Positions 1-6,110 of a DNA stretch of 13,837 bases are shown here, piece after piece. The position numbers and the translations under genes were made by a program. Origin of the DNA: Armatimonadota bacterium (GTDB taxonomy: Bacteria > Armatimonadota > UBA5829). Position 1 is the first letter of the stretch. Each line of letters opens with the position of its first letter. The notes below the pieces were generated by a model that was not told where the DNA came from, searched no databases, and was given only the letters and a program-made list of their open reading frames with translations. The stretch is taken from assembly GCA_023398345.1 (NCBI GenBank), contig JAEWSK010000301.1, positions 1 through 13,837 on the forward strand. The letters run 5' to 3'.

Positions 1-197
1 GGTTCGGTAAGCTAGTAGTGAATTTCATCAAGGACTTTTGCCGCCAACGTGGTCGCCACGACACTCTTTCAGCCAACGTGTATGTAAACAACGAACCCGC
101 AATCAAATTTTGGCTTTCTGTCGGATTCAAAGATACGGGCAGACGAATCCGCATAAAAGATTTGCGCATGATCGAAGCCGAGACAAGCCTGTTATGA
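1..197 (+). CDS. GNAT-family N-acetyltransferase, C-terminal fragment
   Basis: An open frame enters from the left edge (first full codon at 3) and ends at TGA 195-197, giving the last 64 residues of a protein with no start in the window. The stretch VNNEPAIKFWLSVGF is the typical end of a GNAT fold: an Asn followed by an aromatic residue and GF, where helix alpha-4 contacts the acyl-CoA and strand beta-6 follows. GNAT enzymes move an acetyl group from acetyl-CoA to an amine; the substrate cannot be read from this fragment. The gene converges on the leftward operon, with 13 nt between the two stop codons. The frame and family are fairly clear; specificity is unknown. Confidence 0.75.
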   Translation, partial: FGKLVVNFIKDFCRQRGRHDTLSANVYVNNEPAIKFWLSVGFKDTGRRIRIKDLRMIEAETSLL

Positions 198-225
198 GCA
201 CAAGTACGGGTTATGCGGGCTTTTT
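185..225 (+). terminator. Possible terminator of the GNAT gene
   Basis: AAGCCTG (185-191) can pair with CGGGCTT (216-222) with one G-U pair, and five T residues lie at 221-225. The loop is long (about 24 nt) and the hairpin spans the ends of both convergent genes, so this is a weak call. Confidence 0.3.
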
Positions 226-1656
226 ATGTAAGTGTTGTTCTGCTTCTGCGAGTTGTCTGCCGATATACATCGCATGGTTGATATCGGAGATGGCGCAGTC
301 GCGCGCTAGCTCATGCTGGATTCGCTCGGCCTTTGCGGATCGGTATTCGTGAAGAACAAATCCATCGTCTGATATGTGCTGGACGACTATCTCTCCTGCA
401 TCTAAATCGACTGTTACCATAAACTGCCCGTTGGGGTCCATTTCGAGCTCAAAGCCCTTGGAGTTTGTGATGCGAATGGCTGCGTCGTATTTCGATGGGT
501 CAATGCTGATCGAGTGGCTTATTACCGACAGTGGGCCGATTTCCAGATTTGCCTTATCTGCAACAATCTGCTGTGCGCTCATTAGGCCATATATGTTTTT
601 TAGCCATGCGTCCAGTGCATTGTGAGTGCGATAACATGCTGTAAGGGTTAACTTCTCATCGTACACTCTGAAAAATAGTGAGGCCAAGCACGGCGCGTCA
701 TCCGCGTCAATGTCGCCGTTGCTGTCCCAAAGTGCCAAATAGCAGTCGCGATCCTGCGGGTTTGCGCGCAGCCTTTCGGCAAATTTATCGAGAGAATCAA
801 AGCCATAATACTCTCGAATGCGATTGCCGTATGTGTAGCTGTGATCCTCCGGCAGTGGGCCGTAGAGCATGTCCTTTTGATATTGCAGAATTTCTTCAAG
901 GGAGAATCCAAACTCGCGAAGCTGCGCTTCATCGTCGAGCTTTGGATTGCGGATCACTGCGCGCACATTTTGAAGTTCCTGCCGGTCGCCTTTGCGAAGA
1001 TGGACAAGATGCCCGAATCTCACCAGTCGGAATATCAACTCGCGCCATGCCGCAAGTGGTGAGTCCGCAACTATGTTGCAATTGCGTGGCTCGCTCGGGT
1101 AATGGCTGACATGTACTTCAGGCAGTTCGACATCTATCCGTTCGCGGCTTAACGGTTCGCCGGGCTGAAAACTGCATATAAGTTTGCATAAGTTTTTGCG
1201 TGAAACTTCATCATGAATGTCGCCGGCGATGCTGATTCGCGGCTTTTCAACGAACATCTCAGGCTGCACAAGATTGTCTATGATTTTGCGTGTATCTTTA
1301 ATTCGCGTGACTGCCTCGCCAAGGCTGACAACTTCTTCAAGTCCATTTTCAAAGAACGCAATCAGGTCTTCTTGAGAATTTGATCTGTTCGCTCCGCATA
1401 TAACAAGATCACGGACTTGGGGGTTATAGAGCAAGTTTCGCAGCAGGTGCGGTATTCCATTGCCGTATAGGTTTCCGATAACTGCAATCTTGGATGTTGC
1501 CGGATCTAAATCGACACCCATCTCTTTGAGTTTGCCTATGACGAAATCTATCCGGCTCCAAAGCGTGAGAATACCCAGCCGCCCTCGCGGGTTGACGATA
1601 TGCAGCTTATCGGCGAAGTGAAGCGGTTTGAACTCTAATTGCTTACTTTCCGGCAT
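211..1656 (-). CDS. Divergent thymidylate synthase-like protein with extra N- and C-terminal domains
   Basis: This is a 481-residue protein; ordinary bacterial ThyA is about 264-315. Residues about 15-140 form an N-terminal domain (GRLGILTLWSR, then GNLYGNG and NPQVRDLVICG) that recalls MtrA-like methyltransferase subunits. Residues about 198-390 resemble thymidylate synthase: AAWRELIFRLVRFG, YG at 276-277, R303, APC with the presumed nucleophile Cys323, YR at 342-343, Asn354 (E. coli Asn177, which selects uracil over cytosine) and His381 (E. coli His207). Several usual residues differ: the His after the catalytic Cys is Leu, the second Arg of the RR pair is Asp, and the Tyr of HxY is Ile. 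Residues about 388-476 end in HAMYIGRQLAEAEQHL, which resembles DUF4346. The start at 1656 has GAGGT 10 nt upstream and overlaps the preceding gene by 14 bp. An upstream in-frame ATG at 1680 is possible but less well placed. Likely role: 5-methylation or hydroxymethylation of dUMP; the cofactor is uncertain. Confidence 0.65.
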   Translation of the reverse strand: MPESKQLEFKPLHFADKLHIVNPRGRLGILTLWSRIDFVIGKLKEMGVDLDPATSKIAVIGNLYGNGIPHLLRNLLYNPQVRDLVICGANRSNSQEDLIAFFENGLEEVVSLGEAVTRIKDTRKIIDNLVQPEMFVEKPRISIAGDIHDEVSRKNLCKLICSFQPGEPLSRERIDVELPEVHVSHYPSEPRNCNIVADSPLAAWRELIFRLVRFGHLVHLRKGDRQELQNVRAVIRNPKLDDEAQLREFGFSLEEILQYQKDMLYGPLPEDHSYTYGNRIREYYGFDSLDKFAERLRANPQDRDCYLALWDSNGDIDADDAPCLASLFFRVYDEKLTLTACYRTHNALDAWLKNIYGLMSAQQIVADKANLEIGPLSVISHSISIDPSKYDAAIRITNSKGFELEMDPNGQFMVTVDLDAGEIVVQHISDDGFVLHEYRSAKAERIQHELARDCAISDINHAMYIGRQLAEAEQHLHKKPA

Positions 1657-2257
1657 TGGTGAAGTGACCTCGTGGCCCACCGACGTTTACAAAACCGCTG
1701 TTGAAGTCGCGATACAAGCTCTTATAGTTTTTGATGCGGTGCCACTTCTTTATATAGCCTTCCGGCAAATCCGACACTATCTCGACATCGTTCCAACCGT
1801 TGACCAGCGGAAATGCATAGTATGGATACTGCTTGGGCACGTTCTTTACGTAGACTACCTGTATGTGTGAACGTTCCATTCTGGCAAGATAAACCCGGTG
1901 CATGCCATCGTTAAGAATGCGAACCACGCTCGAATCGGCTTCTGTGGACTGTTCAATTACCGGCGGAAGCAGTTCGATTGGGTCATCGTAACCGTCGATC
2001 CACATCGTGACGTAGCCGTTGAGTTCAAATAAATCGACGTCATGTTCGCGAAGCGCCCATCGGAGGTCTCGCACTTTGAGTATTTCCTGCGTAAGCACGT
2101 ATCGCTGGGCAGGCGCTATCTCGTCTGTGTGCATTTTCTGCAGCTCGATACCGGCATCTTTATATGGCAGGTCGTCGGGATGCGTGAGCATCGAAACCCG
2201 CTGCATATTTGCAATCAACTCATCTACGCCATGTCGTTCGACTTTATTTATTTGCAT
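1643..2257 (-). CDS. ParB/sulfiredoxin-fold protein (possible nucleotide-dependent kinase-like enzyme)
   Basis: The protein has 204 residues. The centre reads IELLPPVIEQ (94-103), then ILNDGMHRVYLAR (114-126), and then a beta strand IQVVYV. This order (Pro-containing strand, then DG-x-HR) matches the phosphate-binding core of the ParB/sulfiredoxin superfamily. That superfamily includes DNA-partition ParB CTPases, sulfiredoxin and the ADP-dependent free-serine kinase SerK. No helix-turn-helix DNA-binding domain like that of ParB is evident. The C-terminal part (KNYKSLYRDFNSGF, 176-189) looks conserved but I cannot name it. The start is supported by GAGGT 5-9 nt upstream. It lies 36 nt after the HAD gene and overlaps the thymidylate synthase-like gene by 14 bp, so the three are probably translated together. 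The substrate is unknown; a nucleotide or modified nucleotide is inferred from context only. Confidence 0.55.
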   Translation of the reverse strand: MQINKVERHGVDELIANMQRVSMLTHPDDLPYKDAGIELQKMHTDEIAPAQRYVLTQEILKVRDLRWALREHDVDLFELNGYVTMWIDGYDDPIELLPPVIEQSTEADSSVVRILNDGMHRVYLARMERSHIQVVYVKNVPKQYPYYAFPLVNGWNDVEIVSDLPEGYIKKWHRIKNYKSLYRDFNSGFVNVGGPRGHFTNAGK

Positions 2258-2293
2258 CTTAACCTCGCCTCAATCTTTTTCTCTGATTTTGTT

Positions 2294-2971
2294 CTAATCC
2301 CATATCGCAAGTCCAGCTACTTCGGCGATTGATGAGACGGTGGCAGTCGGCGCTGGCAAATTGCCATTAAGCACGCTCACAATTGCCTCCGCCTCGCGAT
2401 CCGGCCTAGCCAACACCCACACTGCGTGCATTCCAAGTTGCAATGCAGGTAAAATGTCATGCGAATACGTGTCGCCGATCATGACGGCTTCGTTTGCTCC
2501 GACGCCGAGTTGATTTAGTGACATTTTAAAGTTAGATAAATTCGGCTTGCGCGCACCTGACCTGCAACTCAGCACAATTGATTCCGCCGCTCTAATCACT
2601 TCCGGCAGCGCTTTTTCCACGCTTTGATAATACGGGTTCCAAATATCCGAGAGCAGACCTATACGCAATCCACGATTTTTAAGCGCGAGAACGGTTTCGT
2701 TTGCGCCGTCGAGTCCGAATGATGCTGATGACTGCATTTCCCATAGCTGGATAATGCCGCGCCTTGCGTCATCGTCTATGGCCCCGAATCGCTCTGCAAG
2801 AGCCGTGCAGACATCTTCCGCGCAGGTCAGTTCCGTTGTCATTATAATGGATGCGACATCTGCTGCGCCGACGCCTTCGAGTAGTCCGGCAATGACTTTG
2901 TTTGGAGCAACTGGCGGCCCGGTGACAAGCGTTGCGCCAATATCGAATATGGCGGCCTTAGGCTTTGACAT
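2294..2971 (-). CDS. HAD-family hydrolase (subfamily IA-like phosphatase)
   Basis: The product has 225 residues. HAD motifs occur in order: motif I FDIGATLV with nucleophile Asp10; motif II LLSD with Ser108; motif III Lys142 in GARKPN; motif IV GDTYSHD with Asp167 and Asp172. A helical cap lies between motifs I and II. The usual second Asp of DxDxT is Gly12 here. Some active HAD enzymes (YihX type, DLGN) also have Gly at this place, so activity is not excluded. HADs of this size commonly remove phosphate from sugar or nucleotide monophosphates. Start: ATG at 2971, preceded by GAGTGG and overlapping the deaminase gene by 14 bp; an ATG at 2986 would add five residues. Neighbours suggest a nucleotide substrate, but that is inference. 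Confidence 0.75.
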   Translation of the reverse strand: MSKPKAAIFDIGATLVTGPPVAPNKVIAGLLEGVGAADVASIIMTTELTCAEDVCTALAERFGAIDDDARRGIIQLWEMQSSASFGLDGANETVLALKNRGLRIGLLSDIWNPYYQSVEKALPEVIRAAESIVLSCRSGARKPNLSNFKMSLNQLGVGANEAVMIGDTYSHDILPALQLGMHAVWVLARPDREAEAIVSVLNGNLPAPTATVSSIAEVAGLAIWD

Positions 2972-3407
2972 CAGACCACTCGACAACTTTTACACCGGAC
3001 TTGCGCAGCAGATTTATGCCGTTGGCATTGCCCTTGTGGTCTCTTGCGACTACGACCCGCGCGATGCCTGATGACACAATTAGCTTCGCGCATGTGATGC
3101 AGACATCGGCATTGACATAGAGCGTTGCGCCTTCGAGTGCAAGCCCGCGCTTTGCGCACTGGCAGATGGCATTTTGTTCGGCATGCACGCAGGCTTTGTA
3201 TTCTTCTGTGCCTGCGAGATCCTTAAGGCAGTCGCCCGTGTCGCAGCAGTGCTCATGGCCGGATGGGACGCCGTTGTATCCGTGCGACAAAATGCGCCGG
3301 TCGATTGTAATCACAGCTCCGACTTTGCGTCTGAGGCATGTCGCGCGTCGTGATATTACATCGACCACTTCCATATAAGTTTCATCAAATGATGGGCGGT
3401 TAGACAT
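2958..3407 (-). CDS. Deoxycytidylate (dCMP) deaminase family protein
   Basis: The protein has 149 residues, the usual size for dCMP/ComEB-type deaminases. These enzymes hydrolyse dCMP to dUMP, the substrate of thymidylate synthase. Zinc ligands and the general acid are visible: HAEQN (His75, Glu77) and CITC (Cys103, Cys106). The family hallmark YNGVPSG is at residues 44-50. The usual Pro before the first zinc Cys is Val102. A His/Cys-rich loop (HEHCC, 51-55, plus Cys60) could hold a second structural zinc, as in some dCMP deaminases. It is the first gene of a leftward operon and starts 9 nt after a promoter -10 box, with no Shine-Dalgarno site, so the message is probably leaderless. Specificity for dCMP rather than a related cytosine or riboflavin-pathway substrate is by similarity. 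Confidence 0.85.
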   Translation of the reverse strand: MSNRPSFDETYMEVVDVISRRATCLRRKVGAVITIDRRILSHGYNGVPSGHEHCCDTGDCLKDLAGTEEYKACVHAEQNAICQCAKRGLALEGATLYVNADVCITCAKLIVSSGIARVVVARDHKGNANGINLLRKSGVKVVEWSDVKA

Positions 3408-3416
3408 TATGGTGTA

Positions 3417-3445
3417 ATTCTAACAGGCTGGGCCATTGTTGGCAA
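3417..3445 (-). promoter_or_regulatory. Sigma-70 promoter for the leftward operon
   Basis: On the minus strand, TTGCCA (3440-3445) and TAGAAT (3417-3422) are separated by 17 bp. The -10 box ends 9 nt before the deaminase ATG, so the predicted transcript start lies about 2-3 nt upstream of the start codon. Confidence 0.65.
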
Positions 3446-3481
3446 TTGGCATTTGGCCATGTGATTGATGAATGCTAGCAT

Positions 3482-3510
3482 TTGACCGTTGGCCTGCAGC
3501 TTGGTATACT
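3482..3510 (+). promoter_or_regulatory. Sigma-70 promoter for the zinc-finger membrane protein
   Basis: TTGACC (3482-3487) and TATACT (3505-3510) are separated by 17 bp. The -10 box ends 9 nt before the ATG at 3520, the same geometry as the opposite promoter. The message should be leaderless or have a 2-3 nt leader. Confidence 0.65.
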
Positions 3511-3519
3511 TCTTGCGCT

Positions 3520-4062
3520 ATGGGTGATGATGCAAATATAACCTGTCCCCGACACCCAAAGGAGGTCACGGCGCTGAGGTGCGCATCTTGCGGCGTTCCG
3601 ATTTGTCCGAAATGCCTAGTGCAGACTCCTGTGGGGATGAAATGCCGAGATTGTGGAACACAGCGCGGCAGCGCCATATTTAGACCGTCGCTTGGTAATA
3701 TTGCCTTAGCCTCGGCAATTGGTCTGCTTTTGGGGGCAGTTGCCGGATGGGGATTGGCATTTCTAGGGCTGTATGCCTTGTTTTTAGCAGTTGCCTATGG
3801 CACTTTTGCCGGTGAAATGATTCTGCGCGCGTCAAATCGCAAGCGCGGAATGAGGATAGAATTGATTGCGAGCGCCTCGCTTGTCGTCGGGGCTATCGGC
3901 GGAAGAATGCTCGTGGCGGCGCTTCTAATAAGGTCCGGCGGGCCTTACCCCTTGTTAGGTGTTATCGATGTTATAATAGATTTAGTTGTTCCGTCTCCAA
4001 TTCCATTGATTTCACTATGTATAGCGGTCGCTAGCGCCGTTGCTCGGATACGTTATATATAA
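3520..4062 (+). CDS. B-box-type zinc-finger membrane protein, function unknown
   Basis: The product has 180 residues. The first 46 carry four metal-ligand pairs (Cys9-His12, Cys21-Cys24, Cys29-Cys32, Cys42-Cys45), the spacing of a B-box-like double zinc finger. From about residue 58 the protein is hydrophobic with probably four membrane segments (roughly 58-78, 80-100, 112-137, 143-176), with Arg/Lys-rich NRKRGMR at a loop. In bacteria such N-terminal fingers are often attached to rhomboid proteases, but no rhomboid Ser/His catalytic motifs are seen here. The ATG at 3520 is chosen because it follows the promoter by 9 nt and leads directly into the zinc finger; an upstream ATG at 3472 lies before the promoter. 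It stands alone between the two operons. Confidence 0.7.
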   Translation: MGDDANITCPRHPKEVTALRCASCGVPICPKCLVQTPVGMKCRDCGTQRGSAIFRPSLGNIALASAIGLLLGAVAGWGLAFLGLYALFLAVAYGTFAGEMILRASNRKRGMRIELIASASLVVGAIGGRMLVAALLIRSGGPYPLLGVIDVIIDLVVPSPIPLISLCIAVASAVARIRYI

Positions 4063-4170
4063 TTGAATAAAGACGAACTTGGTTCTGAGTTTTTTATACT
4101 TAAGCTTCCATAATGTGTAAACTCCCCAAATAGTTTTGTGAATTTGACATGTACCTCATCCGTCTTCGAT

Positions 4171-4200
4171 TTGACCCGCTGCCTGCCGCTGTGTTAACAT
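4171..4200 (+). promoter_or_regulatory. Possible promoter of the ilv-leu operon
   Basis: TTGACC (4171-4176) and TAACAT (4195-4200) with an 18-bp spacer would start transcription near 4207 and give a leader of about 144 nt before ilvD. A second good -35-like box, TTGACA at 4144-4149, has no clear -10 partner. Moderate to low support. Confidence 0.4.
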
Positions 4201-4230
4201 AGACTGACATTTTTCCTTAATGTACAGGTG

Positions 4231-4263
4231 ATGAAGAGGACGAAAAAAACGCGGTTTGGATGA
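4231..4263 (+). other. Possible leader ORF (10 codons) upstream of ilvD
   Basis: ATG at 4231 opens a frame coding MKRTKKTRFG, ending at TGA 4261-4263. It overlaps the candidate antiterminator arm (4238-4243). It contains no Ile, Leu or Val codons, unlike classic ilv leader peptides, and the AGGTG before it directly abuts the ATG, too close for a normal ribosome site. Translation is unproven. A second frame, 4272-4298 (MIAPREYM), ends just before the terminator. Confidence 0.2.
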
Positions 4264-4334
4264 ACTGAACCATGATCGCGCCACGGGAGTATATGTAGTG
4301 ACCTCTCGTCCCCAGGACGGAGAGGCATTTTTTT
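4238..4334 (+). promoter_or_regulatory. Attenuator-like leader of the ilv operon
   Basis: GGACGA (4238-4243) is exactly complementary to TCGTCC (4306-4311), which is part of the 5' arm of the downstream terminator. The two pairings are mutually exclusive, as expected for an antiterminator and a terminator. Between them a stem-loop can form: CGCG (4250-4253) with CGCG (4277-4280), and GTTT (4254-4257) with GAAC (4267-4270). The T-box consensus (AGGGTGGNACCGCG) is not present, so a standard tRNA-sensing T-box is not supported. The sensed signal is unknown; a branched-chain amino acid signal would make sense from the genes controlled. Confidence 0.5.
4302..4334 (+). terminator. Intrinsic terminator directly before ilvD
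   Basis: CCTCTCGTCC (4302-4311) pairs with GGACGGAGAGG (4315-4325), a 10-bp stem with one bulged G and a CCA loop, followed by seven T residues (4328-4334). The ilvD ribosome site begins at the next base, so this is a leader terminator and not the end of the preceding gene. Confidence 0.8.
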
Positions 4335-4350
4335 AAGAGGAGCATCCAAG

Positions 4351-6030
4351 GTGAGAAGCGATGTGTTGCGTAATGGGCTTGAGCGAGCGGCTGCAAGGTC
4401 GCTAATGAATGCGATGGGCTACACCGATGAGGAGATGCACCGTCCCTTGATCGGCATCGCCAATTCGTGGAACGAAGTCGTGCCGGGCCACATTCAGCTA
4501 GATAGAATTTCAGAAGCGGTGAAGGCGGGCGTTCGCATGGCGGGCGGGACGCCGATGGAGTTTGGCGTTATTGGCGTGTGCGATGGTCTCGCAATGGGCC
4601 ATGAGGGAATGCGCTATTCGCTTGTTACGCGCGAAATTATCGCAGATTCCATAGAGTGTATGGCCAAGGCGCACGCATTCGACGCGCTTGTGCTGATCCC
4701 CAACTGTGACAAAATTATTCCAGGCATGCTAATGGCGGCGGCCAGGGTCAATATTCCCACAATAGTTGTGAGCGGCGGCCCGATGATGGCCGGTCGCTAC
4801 AAGGGCAAAAATATATCCGTAACGCCGATGTTCGAGGGCGCTGGCGCAGTAATGAGCGGCAAAATCACCGAGCAGGAGCTCTATGAGATGGAGAAAGTCG
4901 CATGTCCAGGCTGCGGAAGCTGCGCCGGAATGTTTACGGCTAACTCCATGAACTGCCTGACCGAGGCTATTGGAATGGGGCTTCCCGGCAACGGCACTAT
5001 TCCGGCAGTGCATGCGGCCCGCATACGATTGGCGAAACATGCAGGCATGAAGGTGATGGAACTTCTTGAAAAGGACATCAAGCCGCGCGATATTATGACC
5101 GAGGCGGCATTTACTAACGCATTGGCTGCTGACATGGCGCTGGGCTGTTCGACCAACACCACGCTTCATGTGCCCGCGATAGCGCACGAAGCAGGAGTGC
5201 AGTTCGAACTGGATAGTCTAAACGAAATTTCAAAAACCACTCCGCATCTTACGACCATCAGCCCTGCCGTCGCGCACCCCGAAACGCAGGAAACTCATCA
5301 CATTCAGGACCTCGACGAGGCCGGTGGAATTCCTGCAGTTATGAAAGAACTTAGCAAGAAGGGTCTGCTTGATCTTAACGTGATGACAGTCACCGGCGCA
5401 ACACTCGGTGAAAATATTGCCAACGTAGAAAATGCCAACCCGGACGTAATTAGACCGATTGACAATCCATACCATGATGAAGGCGGACTGGCTGTGCTAA
5501 AAGGCAACCTAGCGCCCGATGGGGCCGTTGTCAAACAGTCGGCAGTGGAGCCAGAAGCTTGGGTGTTCGAGGGCGCGGCGCGAGTGTTTGAGTGCGAGGA
5601 CGACGCTGTCAAAGAGCTTCTAGCGGGCAATGTGAATAAGGGCGAAGTGATCGTTGTGCGCAATGAGGGGCCGAAGGGCGGACCCGGTATGCGTGAGATG
5701 CTCACGGCGACTGCAACAGTCTGCGGCATGGGCATGGGCAAGGACATCGCGCTTATTACTGACGGAAGATTTTCCGGCGCGTCGCGTGGAGCCTGCATCG
5801 GCCATGTCTCGCCTGAAGCTGCGTCCGGCGGCACAATCGGGCTTGTTAAGGACGGCGACATCATATCTATCGACATACCCGGCAAGCGTATTGAAGTGAA
5901 GCTTAGTGACGATGAGCTTGCAAAGCGGCGCGCGGAGTGGACTGCTCCCGAGCCCCGGGCGAAGGGGGGATATCTCGCGCGTTACGCGCGGATGGTCTCG
6001 TCGGCTGCCAAAGGTGCTATTGTCGAATAG
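4351..6030 (+). CDS. ilvD: Dihydroxy-acid dehydratase
   Basis: The 559-residue protein is full length. It dehydrates 2,3-dihydroxyisovalerate and 2,3-dihydroxy-3-methylvalerate to the 2-oxo acids for valine and isoleucine, in the cytoplasm. Family signatures are CDK at 119-121 ([11 protein letters not shown]) and [12 protein letters not shown] with Cys191, cluster-linked positions, plus GATLGENI and [10 protein letters not shown] near the C-terminus. At the place where [2Fe-2S] plant/mycobacterial types have a third Cys (TPCN), this protein has VPGH as in the E. coli enzyme, suggesting the oxygen-sensitive [4Fe-4S] type (inference). The start is GTG at 4351 with AAGAGGAG (4335-4342) 8 nt upstream, immediately after the leader terminator. 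It is the first gene of the operon. Confidence 0.96.
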   Translation: MRSDVLRNGLERAAARSLMNAMGYTDEEMHRPLIGIANSWNEVVPGHIQLDRISEAVKAGVRMAGGTPMEFGVIGVCDGLAMGHEGMRYSLVTREIIADSIECMAKAHAFDALVLIPNCDKIIPGMLMAAARVNIPTIVVSGGPMMAGRYKGKNISVTPMFEGAGAVMSGKITEQELYEMEKVACPGCGSCAGMFTANSMNCLTEAIGMGLPGNGTIPAVHAARIRLAKHAGMKVMELLEKDIKPRDIMTEAAFTNALAADMALGCSTNTTLHVPAIAHEAGVQFELDSLNEISKTTPHLTTISPAVAHPETQETHHIQDLDEAGGIPAVMKELSKKGLLDLNVMTVTGATLGENIANVENANPDVIRPIDNPYHDEGGLAVLKGNLAPDGAVVKQSAVEPEAWVFEGAARVFECEDDAVKELLAGNVNKGEVIVVRNEGPKGGPGMREMLTATATVCGMGMGKDIALITDGRFSGASRGACIGHVSPEAASGGTIGLVKDGDIISIDIPGKRIEVKLSDDELAKRRAEWTAPEPRAKGGYLARYARMVSSAAKGAIVE

Positions 6031-6038
6031 ATTTTAGG

Positions 6039-6081
6039 TGTCGGGTTGCAGGTGATAGTGCGAGCGTTCACAACCCCGACA
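6039..6081 (+). repeat. Intercistronic hairpin between ilvD and ilvB
   Basis: TGTCGGGTTG (6039-6048) pairs with CAACCCCGACA (6071-6081), a 10-bp stem with one bulged C and a 22-nt loop. No T-run follows, so it is more likely an RNA stability or processing element than a terminator. A perfect palindrome GACATATGTC follows at 6078-6087. Confidence 0.5.
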
Positions 6082-6110
6082 TATGTCACTTGCAAGGAGT
6101 GTCCAAAAAA

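Noticed and set aside
191..216. Direct repeat GTTATG at 191-196 and 210-215
   Set aside because: Only six bases, two copies, within coding ends; expected by chance.
3472..3519. Upstream ATG extending the zinc-finger protein by 16 residues
   Set aside because: It precedes the -35 box at 3482, so it would not be in the predicted transcript, and the extension lacks family-like sequence.
4063..4100. Terminator after the zinc-finger gene
   Set aside because: GAAC-TTG-GTTC followed by six T residues is only a 4-bp stem with a 3-nt loop; too weak to call.
4207..4350. T-box riboswitch in the ilvD leader
   Set aside because: The terminator looks T-box-like (CTCTCGTCC arm), but the AGGGTGGNACCGCG element and a long Stem I are absent in the available leader.
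5304..5885. Minus-strand frame (193 codons) opposite ilvD
   Set aside because: Antisense to the conserved ilvD reading frame, Ser/Pro-rich with no domain; a shadow.
5937..6110. In-frame upstream extension of ilvB
   Set aside because: It overlaps the ilvD 3' end and a hairpin spacer. IlvB similarity begins at about 6111, where a GTG has a well-spaced AAGGAG.
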